This document shows, one piece after another, positions 50,574-61,270 of a stretch of 64,000 bases of DNA. Numbering within the stretch: position 1 is the first letter of the stretch; each line of letters starts with the position of its first letter. The notes below the pieces were generated by a model. It was not told where the DNA came from. It made no database searches and worked only from the letters and a program-made list of their open reading frames with translations. A program made the translations under genes and the position numbers. The stretch is from Sthenelais limicola (Eukaryota > Annelida > Polychaeta > Phyllodocida > Sigalionidae). The stretch is taken from positions 89,789,740 through 89,853,739 of the forward strand of contig OW804095.1 of assembly GCA_942159475.1 (NCBI GenBank), given 5' to 3'.

Positions 50574-52136
50574 TTAGAAACCTTCCATCTCTTCTATTTC
50601 CTCTCCATTTTCTTGTAGTAAATCATCCTGATGTTCCTGATCTTCCACTTTTTCCTGGTATGGTGTCGCTGTCTTTTGGGGTGCCTGTTGAACCTTTTGG
50701 TCTTCCACTGGGTTTTTGTGGACTACCTTGGGTTGCCCTCTCTTTGGAGATTCGTCTTGGTTTTTCATCATCTCCTTGTGTCTGAGCTTATCTCTTATGC
50801 TCTGTCTGACGAGCATCCAACACTTTCCAAGGAAGTTGCTGTTTGGAGGCCATTTGTCGGATTGCAGGAAGTCAGGGTTACCCAAACCCATCCCTATCCC
50901 CCAATCCTTATCTCGGGGTGAGGCTTCGCCTATTAACCTCTCTCCAGTGTTTATAAGCTCTTCACGATGATTGAGCCACTCCCCATTATCTTTTGCTACG
51001 TTCTTCATGAGTTTCTTACATTCAGCTGGGTCGTAGGTAGCTAGGGCTATTGCCGGCTTTTCTGCATCTCTTGCAAATTTTGCCCTGTGGTAAAAGATAT
51101 ACTGTTCCACGTGTTCAAATTGGTGTGCATCTACCATAAATCTTACCCTGTAATGATTCGATAATGGGGAGTTTCCTGTAAAGAAACCAATTGTGTGGCG
51201 GTCCTCTTTCATGGAGATTTGTGAGGGTAGTAGTGCTTTCGGTAGCGCTCCCAATCTGTTGTGTTGATATAAGTCGCCGTCTATGATTACTCCTCCCCTT
51301 ATTGCTACTACATCTTTGTAGCCATTCTGCTCCGCGATTTCCTTCATCATATGTTCCCTCTGATTTCTCAGTCTTATAACCAGTGGGAGGTCCTTCCTGA
51401 CCCTCACCCTGTCTTTCTCAGGAATGTCGCTTTGACTGTCCTCCAGATGTTGCTTGGCTACAAAGACTCGACGTACCTCATCAGTCGACTCAAGTTCAAC
51501 TTTCACCAGGGCGGTTTCCTTCCATCCAACACAAAACATTTTCACAATCTTGAGATCAGTCAGACCCCTCTTTACTTCCAATAGATCATCCATCTTTGCT
51601 CTGAGCATTTGTTTTAGTTCAACCTTGCCAGATCTAACCCCCATGAATAATACATTCTTTTCCAGCTTTTTCATTTCACTGTTCACTATCTCCTTCTCTC
51701 TTTGTTCCTCAGATCGGACCTGATCTGTATCCTTTGATATTTGCATTTTTTCTTCTACCACCTGTAGCTTGTGCTCCGCCATTTCTAATCTCATTCCTAA
51801 GTCCCCAATGTCTTTGTCTCGGGCACTGTTCTCTTAGACGACCTCTTTTTTGCAGACTTTGAGGTCTTCCTCTGCGTTTGTCAATCTATTTTCAGCTCCC
51901 AGTAAGCCGGTTTCTACTTTGTCTACTCTGGTTTTTACTCCTTTTATTTCTTTCATGGCCTCGAAGATTTTAGTCACCGAAATGTCTATTACCTCGATTT
52001 CCTTATGTCTTATATAGAGTCTGTTTTTGGAGCGCCTCGCTCTCTTACTATTGGTCTCATTGAGTCGATCTGAAAATCCCAACGGACTCGATTCAACTTG
52101 GGTTTGGTAATGGCCAACCGCCTTGTGTCCTCGATG
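50574..52136 (-). pseudogene. LINE G ORF1: coiled coil-RRM-like-NADAR protein, one stop
   Basis: A single frame of about 500 residues, interrupted only by a TAA at 51834-51836. A clear ATG at the N-terminus is missing; the frame opens after a stop at 52137. Order: coiled coil (VDKVETGLLGAENRLTNAEE and a second stretch), RRM-like region (NVLFMGVRSGKVELKQML, MFCVGWKETALVKVELE, VRVRKDLPLVIRLRNQRE), then NADAR at about 51200-50780. The NADAR part shows FFTGNSPLSNHYRVRF, EHVEQYIFYHRAKF (conserved Glu), DPAECKKLMKNV, the tryptophan in GEWLNHREEL, DKDWGIG, and NFLGKCWMLVRQSI. About 19 residues after REE are missing compared with LINE F. A Lys/Glu/Gln-rich tail follows. Confidence 0.8.
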
Positions 52137-52321
52137 TTAGAATTTCAACCTCCAGTATATCCTTAGGTAAGGGTAAAGTCACTGTATGCTTCACTTCTAT
52201 TTGTTCTTGACCGTTTTATGAACCTATACTTGCAAGAATATAGCTTCGATCTGCTCCGACCTGTAAAAAAAGGGGTTAAAAACTGGGAGCTCGCTCCCGC
52301 TCGTGGTACTCTCTTAAAACC

Positions 52322-52337
52322 TTAGTCGTCATTTGTT
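52322..52337. repeat. LINE G target-site duplication, 5' side
   Basis: TTAGTCGTCATTTGTT; pairs with 37458-37473 (one C/T difference). The LINE G 5' UTR lies at about 52137-52321. Confidence 0.75.
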
Positions 52338-52397
52338 CGGATGTTACTGTCATTAACAACAAATTATAAATGACTAGCAAAGTACGGTTCCATACCT

Positions 52398-52508
52398 TAC
52401 CGCGCTCATGTATACCGCTCCCCTGCATTGCGCGCTCATGCATACCGCTCCCCTCCCATACCGCTCCCCTCCCATACCGCTCCCATGCATACCGCGCACC
52501 TGCCTACC
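52398..52508 (+). repeat. C-rich tandem repeat
   Basis: Units of about 15 bp (CATACCGCTCCCCTCC and variants, interspersed with GCGCTCATG). At least six imperfect copies. No coding significance. Confidence 0.7.
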
Positions 52509-54136
52509 GCGGTCAGGCGTTGAGCTCCCGGCCGACGGCCGACATGCTTATGATGACCTGAATGACGCACAGAAAACAATGTTGATACATGATAAAACTA
52601 TCTGACTGATGATAAGCTGTGGGCTATATGAACGAAAGGTAGATGAACTGTATCAAAACTACAAACAATATGATATGTGTGTAGCAATGTCTTTATGTAA
52701 CGTCTAATCATCATGTCATATTTCGTTTGTGCTTTGCTATTATCTCCGACCTGATATGTTTTAACTGTCCTTGATATGAATGTGAATAGAGAAGGACTCT
52801 TGCCTTGCTCCACTTTTGTACCAACATCGTGACTGAATACAACTACATTGAAAGCAAGAAAATGTCTTTATTCTTCATTTATTCCCAGGGGCGGATCCGA
52901 GGGGGGGGGGGGGTTGAGGTGTTTGAACCATGATGCCCTTTTTGCCCTCACCCAAAGTGCCCTTTTTCCGCCCCTGATGGTTGGTGGGTGGGAATGTTTT
53001 GGATTGTTTTATTAGGTTGGGAATGTAAGGCCAAGTGTACGTGGCTCAGAGATAGACATCAAATAGACAGTTAAATAATGCGCCGCTGGACTGAATAATG
53101 ACACTAACTCACCAATAGGTAGTATAGGGTGCTTTGGTGTAAACAACCGACAGTACACCTCACGAATAATGTCATGGTGTTTTTCCAAATGCGGGTTTGC
53201 CAGGAGCCATGGGGTCGGCACTGGTCAATTTATTATTCAATTTCTATGAAATATATTCTATTCCTGATTGGAACAAATAAATGTGTTGCCAACAAACTAT
53301 TTTACCCCTCTTCCACTGGTGATTTGTGTGCGCCAAATTTTTACAATTTTTTAGTCATGTCGGCGACAAATTTTGCCTGTCGGTGCCGTTTTTTACTTAT
53401 AGTGGAGTCGCCCTATAAGGCTAGGAAATCCACTGGAAACAATGGTACCAAATAGTTTGATAATAAAGCTTTATTCTGCTACCTCCCAAAGGGACCCTGT
53501 ATGTGAGAATTATTACTTATCTGCAAAATACACCAAGCATTAGTGACCTCCCCAATAAATGTGATTTATCTATAATTATTATATATGAATGAGAAAGAAA
53601 TTACTTTTAATTTGATAAGTCGGTGAGTAGAGTAATAAAGCAGAACTTGGGCGACAACATTTTTATTTATAGTTATCGTAATATAACAATTTCAGAATGA
53701 ACTACAATATATAATAATTTAAGAATTATATTATTATTATGTCGACAATCAGGGTAATTGACGACATTTGACAATGTTGATTGATAATATATAAATATAG
53801 ATATAACTATTGGCTGTGTTATTTTTGTTTGAAGGGAAACGGGTGGGTGGGAACAAATCTCTGAGAAATGTATGGTTTGGTTTTAAGATGTAGGTAGAGA
53901 AGAATGAGGTGTATGGAACTATGGGTAACACTGCCGTTAGCTAGAGGTAGGGGGCGCCACTAATGCTCAATAATCAAGATTCTAACAAAATGAATACAAT
54001 ATACTTTGCAGAACTGATATGTTATTTATTATTCCCCATACATCATACATAACACATAAGGAAATGCATGGAAATCTGGTCATAAGCCCATTTTTAGTGG
54101 ACTATTCCACTGGCAGAGGGAGGGGGTTTGGGCTCA
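52509..54136. other. Non-coding intergenic DNA
   Basis: A poly-G run at about 52899-52912. Otherwise AT-rich sequence without recognisable genes. Confidence 0.5.
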
Positions 54137-54219
54137 TTAACTGTGAACCAAAATAGTAATTAACTTATTTCAGCAATTATTGCTGAAATAAGTTAATTAC
54201 TATTTTGGCTCACAGTTAA
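54137..54219. repeat. 40-bp near-perfect palindrome
   Basis: Arms 54137-54176 and 54180-54219 are reverse complements with one mismatch around TTA (54177-54179). AT-rich; likely to extrude as a cruciform or to be a minimal foldback element. Confidence 0.88.
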
Positions 54220-55587
54220 ATATCAATATTTAATACCCTGTATTGTCTTCAATGAATAGGTTTGAACAGCCAAATGTTACATAAAAATGCATACAAATTA
54301 ACTTGTCATTTCTATACAAAAACATGCTTAATCAAATTTTAAAAATATTCAAATGCATATAAAATGTTTTCCCAATGCTGATTCCTGTGAATTTTGGATA
54401 TGTTATTCAACTCAGAATTACGCTTCATTTGACACGAAGATTGTTTTCATCACATTTTGGGGGGGGGGGGGATTTTGCGGTAAAAAAATATTTAAAAAAC
54501 TATTAAAAAAAACTTGAAATTCATATAAAAAAAATTCTCCATAGCGGATTTTTGCGAACTTTGAATATGTTATTCTACTCCGAATTCCGCTTCATTTGAC
54601 ACCAAAATTGTCTTCATACCAATTTATGCCGGGTCAAAATGTTCATGGACTGGACTAAAATTGTTTACAACTCATTGTTGAAATATTTTCATTCTTGGAG
54701 TGTCTAGTCCTTGTGGTTGTATGAATACATCTACCAAATTTCAAGACTGTTTATTAATAATATCAGTGTGTTTCTTAGATCATCCCATTGAGTATATTTA
54801 GCTATCTTACTGGTAATTATCCACCCAGAAATATTGCAAACGTTGTTTTTTTAAAAAAAAATTAGAATATCTAACTAAAAAGATAAAAGTACTTATTAGA
54901 TGTCCGTAATGTTTACATTCATTAGAATCCAGTTGGTCTCATCTTTTCAAATGTGGTGATTATGGACGTCTATGTATACGTATGACTTATTTTGCTAAAA
55001 CGGATCACATATGTTATCTCGTTTTAAACAAAAGTTGTAGCTGTCTGAAATAGACAAGTTTGTGAAACAGAGCTAGCTGTGGGTAGGCCTACTCTCAGCT
55101 GTACCCATTTAGTAGGCAAGTCTATTGGGAAATGCTGCATTTTTCTTTCACGGTTTTGGGAATAAAACAATTTTTATTTAGTTGGGATTAAATTGTTTTT
55201 ACAAAAATACCGAAAAATAGTGGGTTTTTTTTCGAGATTCTAATTAAAAATTTGCATCTGCTAGGACATAATATGTCTAGGACTATTTCACCTGAAAAGA
55301 TCAACTTCGGCTTATATGAATTTTGGAAATTCTATTGATTCCATTACATTCCACATAATACAATATCATTTGTCATATCTCATTAGAATTTATCAACCCC
55401 ACATTCATTACCAAGCGATTGCTGAAAATGACTATTAAAATACAGAAGCATATTCTAAAATAGATTACTGCGTTGCCTTCCATCGTATGAGATTAAATCT
55501 AATTCACAAAGTTCTACAGAATACTCCTAGATATAGATCAAACATATGAATACTAACTATACATATTTGTTCCTTGACGTTAATTAA
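54220..55587. other. Non-coding intergenic DNA
   Basis: A poly-G run near 54462. Two copies of a short block resembling ATATGTTATTCWACTC-GAATT occur near 54398 and 54567, about 170 bp apart, suggesting an old local duplication. No ORF was recognised. Confidence 0.4.
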
Positions 55588-55683
55588 TTCAATATGTTGT
55601 TAATCTATCCTCTCAATATGTTGTTAATCTATCCTCTCAATATGTTGTTAATCTATCCTCTCTCTCTCTCTCTCTCTGTCTCA
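55588..55683 (+). repeat. Tandem repeat (three 26-bp units) followed by a CT microsatellite
   Basis: TCAATATGTTGTTAATCTAT plus CCTC is repeated three times, and the array ends in (CT)n to about 55683. Confidence 0.85.
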
Positions 55684-56224
55684 TCTCTCTCATTTCTTTA
55701 AGGAAATAAATTCCGTTTCTATTATATAAGGTGACCTCCCCACCTCCCTCCACTGACACTCCATGCGGGAAAATGGCTATTATGTGTTGTCCAGGACTCC
55801 ACTGATCCTGATCCACTGATTTTTTTCAGCCAGTATTTGTATGGATACTTTTCATGAAATTATGATTTACTGATCGATGAATGACGTTGGAATCATGAAA
55901 TTGTCACACATGCCCCCCCCCCAACACCCCCACCCCCCATCCCCCTGGTAGCAACGGTAAGTTACTCTGTTCAAACTTTCACGTCAACTTATCACGTCGT
56001 CAGTTTGTGACGCATCCATAAGGGAAGGAGTGTATAGGGATGTTTCAATTCTCATAGGAATGGTAGGTGTGCGACAAGGGTTGGAGTGGGCGCTGAGGCA
56101 CCCAAATTTCCATGGGCGTGAGTCGCGGTAAGGTAAGCTGTCGCGGAAGGGACAGTGCGGAAAGATTTGGCGCGGCAAGGGTGGTACCCGCAAAGTACCC
56201 GTCCTCTGAACGGTCCCCATGTCG
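55684..56224. other. Non-coding, C-rich near 55915-55945
   Basis: Includes a run of C (CCCCCCCCCAACACCCCCACC region). No gene was seen. Confidence 0.45.
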
Positions 56225-56560
56225 CCCCACATTTCTCCCTCTTCCTCTTTTCCCTCTGCCTCTTCTCTGTCTGTCATACCTGTTTTTCTCTCCCACCCCC
56301 ATCTCTGATTCCCCCTCTCCCTCTCCCTCTTCCTCATGCTACCCGTCCATGCTTTCTTTCCCTCCCCTCTCTGCCTTCCCCTACATCTTCTCTCTCCCCT
56401 CTTTTCCCTCTCCTTCTTCTTTCCCTCCCCCCCCTCTCCGATTTCCCCACCCTCTCCCTCTTCCTCATTCTCCCCTCCTACAACCGCTCCCTTCCCTCCC
56501 CCCTCCAATACCCCCACCCTCTCCAACCCCTCTTCTTCACTCTCCCAGCTCCTCTGTAGT
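56225..56560 (+). repeat. Long polypyrimidine tract
   Basis: More than 300 bp of almost pure C/T on the plus strand (TCTCCCTCTTCCTC words). Long open frames on both strands here are products of this composition, not genes. Such tracts can form triplex DNA. Confidence 0.8.
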
Positions 56561-57702
56561 GGCAAATGACGTAGTATTTCCTAGGGGCTTTCCCAGGCTA
56601 TAAGTAGAGTGTGGAGATCCCAATTTAAAAAAAGGCTTCAAAATTTCATTTTCACTCTGTACAGATACCTTCACAAACCACATGTAATATCCTCCACACA
56701 GGGTCAACAGACCTGTACAGACAAAAAAACAAGTGGGGACATCCCAGATTCCCAGAACATGCGTTACAAAAAAAATCCTTCTAGAGTTTTATATATTAGA
56801 TATTGAAGCAAAATGAACTAGAGGAAAGCTGTTTTGAGCAGTAAATATTGTTTTTTTATTTTTGTTGATGTAAGCGGTTGGCCGGAACCGGACTTCCAAC
56901 ACTAGTTGGCTTGGTCTGTATGCCTACAACTGCAGGGTCTATCCCAACAAATGGCAACTAAATGCCAGGGGAATCCCCTTCCCTACAGTCTCCCCTTTGC
57001 CAAAACATAGACCATTCTAATATCATAAAACACTTCGACACCCTATGTCTCTATGTCAATTGTTGACATGGTACCTATATAGTATCATCATATCATCATC
57101 TATTGATTGGGATTAATTATGTGTATTCAGGAAGAATTGTTTTCACATATTATAATTATGTATCTTAACGTGTTCTTTACACTGATTCAGATTGGTGATT
57201 GAAGGGATGTGTTTTATCTCCTTGAATCAAAAATCATTATCAAACTTCCATTAACACACTACAGGCAATTCCCACCAAGCCAGGAAAGGTTCCCTAATGA
57301 GAGGGTGGCATGCAAGTACTGTCATGTATTGATGAAATTAAGGTCAAAGCATCAGCCGTTTGCATTCAGGCATTACATCCCAAGTCCTGTGAAAATTTAC
57401 ACTTAAAATCTTTGTGCCATTATTAAGCATACACAAATAAAGAACCATCTCTTTTTATCTTTCTTATGTACATGCATTGAATGCTTGGGGAAAAAATACA
57501 AACAAATATTTCATCAGAATTATGCAGCATTAAGAAATTATGAAAAGGTCTTTTGAGGTTAATAGAATTGTTCTCTAATTTTCAATGGGCGTGGTTGTCC
57601 AACACAGCCAGTAACTCCCTGTGAAGACAACACAAAAGAGGAATATGTGTAGTAGGTCTGCCCATCGTCATCTTTGCTGCTGACTAGAGCCAGAAGCGAC
57701 AC
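56561..57702. other. Non-coding intergenic DNA
   Basis: No feature recognised; short ORFs only. Confidence 0.45.
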
Positions 57703-57860
57703 TCAAGTCAGGCCAGTTCCAGCAGGAGGTGACTGCATCATCAGGAAGTCGTCACTGAAGATACCCTCCTCTGGCAGGTAGGTGGAGCGTACACCTACTC
57801 TGCAAAGGGATCCACTCAATCTAAAACTGATTAGGATTTCCCTGGATGACTTGCACATCA
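57703..57860 (-). pseudogene. Unidentified coding fragment, copy 1 (copy 2 at 61125-61270)
   Basis: The minus-strand frame reads SGSLCRVGVRSTYLPEEGIF then SDDFLMMQSPPAGTGL. It matches 61125-61270 on the plus strand, which reads DRSPCRAVVCPTYRLEEGVF then SDD. Protein-level similarity with DNA divergence suggests two copies of a formerly coding unit. I do not recognise the family. Confidence 0.4.
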
Positions 57861-58317
57861 CTTGCTTAAATAGCTTTAAATGTGGGTGGCTCATTGGCGG
57901 AATAACTATTATTCAGTGTTCCGCAAGGATTTTATCTCCTTCCGTGGTAGGTGTCCAGATCCACTGCCCTGCATATTGATAACTGACTCCGGTTCCGCCT
58001 GCACGGCCTCTGCTTCACCAGTGTCAACTGAGTATCCTGCCTTTTCCATCAAACATGATAAGTTTCCAGATCATAGTACAACCGAAAACCATGGGCACTG
58101 GCCACCAGTTTAGTGACCAAGAAGGTATACTCTTTGCCTACTGCCAGCAGGAGGGTGTCTGCAATGAAGAGTTGCGATGATCATGTCTCGCCTCCTGGCA
58201 GGACTGAGCGGGACTGCTATCGTTTCTGACACTGGTAGAGATGAACCCACTGCCGTTAGGTTGGTTGGTTGTATTGATATGGCAGCATTGTCATGCTGTT
58301 ATCAGGCGGACCCACTA
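57861..58317. other. Non-coding intergenic DNA
   Basis: Nothing was recognised apart from weak continuation of the fragment above. Confidence 0.4.
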
Positions 58318-58412
58318 CAGGGTGAGGGGTGAGGGGTGAGGGGTGAGGGGTGAGGGGTGAGGGGTGAGGGGGGGGGGTGAGGGAGGGGTGAGGGGGGGTG
58401 AGGGGGGGTGAC
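58318..58412 (+). repeat. GGGGTGA minisatellite
   Basis: About a dozen units of GGGGTGA with later G-rich variants. Strong G-quadruplex potential on the plus strand. Confidence 0.9.
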
Positions 58413-59091
58413 TAATCTATCATGCTTACAGTCTACTGGCACTGCCTACACAACTTAGTTTCTGTCAAACTGCAGAAGTATGTAATAAAGTTTTGAATTA
58501 TTTATCCAGTTATAGCATTACATCAGGAGTACTTTTATAAGCAATAACCGGTTCAAAGAACGATATATATATGCTTTTTTATGATAATAATGTTTTGGCA
58601 GAATTAATGCTGACATAATAGGTGGCGTAATAGTTTTGAGAATCTGCTATTAAATGTTGACGCTTGAGTCTGTAGGAGACTAGACTCCTTTGAAATATCT
58701 TGCTATTTTGTATTTTGTTAGCCTATAGCTACTTTTGATACGTTTTTACTTTCAGAGATATAGACTGACATTGATAATACTGTTAAGAAATTAGTATGTC
58801 TGAGTCTATTTCAGTATATTAATTGGTAATGTAGTGAACCGCAGATTTGTGGGGGGTCATTAGTCAAACTGTCACGAAAAGATAACCAGATGAAAGGTAT
58901 TCGTTTGCACCAAGTTTTATTTAACTCATTATTACATACGTGTGTGATTTCACGGGTGCTATTCGGGGGTGCTATTCGAAATGTCAAATAGCACCCGTGT
59001 GCTATTCGGACCAAACTACTATCGTGGGTCATGTGACTAGATTGACCAATGAGAAGCCTAGAAATTGTTCATCTGCTAAAGCCCGTGAGAA
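58413..59091. other. Non-coding, with inverted repeat 58951-58999 ahead of the Crypton pseudogene
   Basis: CACGGGTGCTATT (58951-58963) pairs with AATAGCACCCGTG (58987-58999). GTGCTATTCG recurs twice more between and after the arms. It lies 90 bp upstream of the recombinase start and could be part of its promoter or of a terminal structure. Confidence 0.5.
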
Positions 59092-60446
59092 TGGACGTAG
59101 ATGAGTATTTACGCGATTTTGTCAACTTAAAAGTGGCGAAAAACACCAAAAAAGCGAATGAGACGGTTGGGCTTCGTGAGAAGTAAAGGTATTGTGGACG
59201 AATTGAAAAACATTGAGCCTTACCATATGAACACCTTGATCGATGAGTTTGTCAAAACTGCCGTTCAAAAAGATGGCCAGGAATACGAACCAGACTCCCT
59301 CACGACCATGCATCGAGCATTGGCTAGGTATTTGCAAGATGACTTTAAGTCATCTTAAGTATCCACACAACATTATTACTGGGGACGAATTCAACCTCAG
59401 TCGAATGGTCTTGCATGCGAAAAAAAAAGAGTTAAAACAGCTTGGTAAAGGAAACAAGCCCAACAAGGCCCTGAAGAAAGATCTGGGCCATGGCAGTTAC
59501 CTGAAATGGAACTAACGTTCAACTAAGACACGCCAAGGCAAAGGTAAAATAATAATAAATATCAAATGAAATTAAATGGCGTCAATAAAGACGAAAGTTA
59601 TGGTTTGTTGACAATATTTGTGAACGGTATCATGACTTGAAAACAAAGCGCATAAATTCATCTAGTTGAAGTAAGATAGCGCAGCAGTTTGTCAAGGCGC
59701 ATGATTTCTTTTCGTTGACGTAAGGTGGCAGCACTTCAATTATTCAATGCACGATATTCTAAGGTTAGAAAATGAAAGGTTAGAAAAAATATATATGTTC
59801 AATTTCAGGCACTCACCTTCGCTTGTTCCTGCCTAAAATGTTCCCCAACACTGAGAACCCGGAACGATGCCCAGTGGCCATATACACGGCCTATGCTTCC
59901 CATTGACCAGTGGAAATGTCGGCCCCCGAGTCGCCTTTCTACCTCGCCGTCAAAACAAATGGGAGAGCAGGCGACTATGTATGGTATAAATGTGCCCCTC
60001 TTGGCGTTAATATGTTGAAAGCGATGTTGCCGAAAATGTGTAATGTGGCTGGCATCGCAGGGAAGAATCATTCTGTTTGTCGTACAATGATAAATAGACT
60101 ATTGGATAGCGGTGTCTCCGCACACGCCACTGCCCAACTCGCCGGCCAAAAGAATGTGGCGTCAGTAGCTAAATATTATGCTGTCCCAAGCCTGAATCAA
60201 CAACACGGTATGTCGTCAGTACTGATGGGAGAGTCACAGCAAAAATGCCTTCCAAGTATAGTTCCTAATGGCCAGACCCCACTGCGAAGCATCAAGGCTG
60301 CTCCTGTCAACGATAATCCATGTGCTCTCGTCACAAGATCTGATGATAATATGGCCGTCAACTCGCATCAGCAACAAGCCATGTACGGCATGTTTGCCGA
60401 GGCGAACATTAGTGGAGGCAGCTTCACTTTCAATGTTAATAATTAA
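59092..60446 (+). pseudogene. Crypton-like tyrosine recombinase (DUF3504/KIAA1958-type), decayed, with an intron
   Basis: The ATG at 59092 starts VDEYLRDFVNLKVAKNTKKA. Shifted frames continue with LKNIEPYHMNTLIDEFVKTA, DGQEYEPDSLTTMHRALARY and AKKKELKQLGKGNKPNKA, the typical N-terminal domain of this family. About 60 residues with the first catalytic arginine are deleted after KKDLG. TKTRQGK then leads into a donor at 59543/59544, and an acceptor AG at 59807-59808 rejoins it to LFLPKMFPNTENPERCPVAI. The C-terminal part (59910-60446) keeps PFYLAVKTNG, H-x-x-R as HSVCR, and tyrosine in ASVAKYYAVPS. Stops lie at 59513 and 59904 (probably CGA to TGA) and frameshifts near 59160 and 59350. It could be a dead transposon gene or a dead host paralogue. 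Confidence 0.75.
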
Positions 60447-60916
60447 TATATAGGCGATCTGAATATATTTGTAATATATTCTTCATATTTATTACATCTG
60501 TAGTCTGTTAAAAGTCTAAATAAAGACGAAAGTTACGTTTTAATGACAATTTTTGTGAACAGTGTCATGACTTGGTAACCAGGGAGAGAAAAAGTAGTCC
60601 CCCATCTGAAGAATTTCAAGCGATATATCATGATCCATAAGATAGAAGACCAAATACATACCTTTAATCTCCAGTTCGAGTTATATTAATTCCAAAGAAA
60701 TCAGACGTAGAAACATAATATTAAAGAAAAATTGAATGCGTATCTCACAATGAAGCCATAGTAGTGAAAAGTCTCAGCGCACAATGATATAACATACTTC
60801 CGCCATCATGGCTTCAGCTGTCATGTTCGTTCAAGACCGATGTCGGCAAACTCAATGGAAACCAAGGTAAAATGTCATTAAAATCGTCTTTCTCTTTTTG
60901 ATTACGTATGAAATAA
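60447..60916. other. Non-coding 3' flank of the recombinase pseudogene
   Basis: AATAAAGACGAAAGTTA at about 60520 and again at 59585 suggests a poly-A signal and a local duplicated block (GTCAATAAAGACGAAAGTTA-like, with CAATWTTTGTGAACRGT), one copy in the intron and one after the gene. Confidence 0.45.
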
Positions 60917-61043
60917 ATATCAAATGGCCCTGTGCACGTTTTGAATCGATTGAGACGGAGGGTCAAATCGCACGACACCCCAGAGTGCGATTTGACCCAA
61001 CGTCGAGATTGATTCAAAACATACATAGGGCCATTTGATATAA
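60917..61043. repeat. MITE-like inverted repeat of about 127 bp
   Basis: The left arm 60917 to about 60973 (ATATCAAATGGCCCTGTG...TCAAATCGCAC) and right arm about 60987-61043 (GTGCGATTTGACCC...GGGCCATTTGATAT) are imperfect reverse complements, with loop GACACCCCAGA-like. This is a non-autonomous foldback or a hairpin RNA source. Confidence 0.82.
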
Positions 61044-61124
61044 GAGTAGCACAGTTTAAATGCAACGAGTGTTAGAGCTTTATTTGAACAACAGAAGTAT
61101 TTCGGTCCGCAAGTGGCACAAGTC

Positions 61125-61270
61125 CATAGTGTCAAGCAAAGACCGGTCCCCTTGCAGGGCAGTTGTATGCCCCACCTACCGTTTGGAGGAGGGTGTCTTC
61201 AGCGACGATGTTTGTGTAGTTGTATGTTGCCCCCTGTCGAAACTGGCCAGAAGTCTGTATTGTGTCCGGC
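61125..61270 (+). pseudogene. Unidentified coding fragment, copy 2
   Basis: See the copy at 57703-57860. Shared residues include C-x5-TY-x-EEG(V/I)FSDD. The continuation KLARSLYCVRL has no clear equivalent there. No function can be assigned. Confidence 0.4.

Larger units (their letters stand above)
37474..52321 (-). mobile_element. L1-like LINE G, nearly full length, split by nested CR1-like LINEs
   Basis: On the minus strand: 5' UTR (52321 to about 52137), ORF1 (coiled coil, RRM-like, NADAR), ORF2 endonuclease to about 49240, then after the nested insertion RT and C-terminal zinc-finger region (39448-37888) and a 3' UTR. The 3' UTR ends with AATAAAG and an AACAAACAAAAAACAAA tail at about 37474-37500. 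The 16-bp duplications at both ends show that the pieces are one insertion. About 130 residues at the start of the RT are missing at the nested junction, which suggests a target deletion when the inner LINE arrived. Stops and frameshifts show that it is dead. Confidence 0.85.

Noticed and set aside
56112..56603. Pro/Ser-rich plus-strand and Glu/Gly/Arg-rich minus-strand open frames
   Set aside because: Both arise from the polypyrimidine tract at 56225-56560, which rarely forms stop codons.
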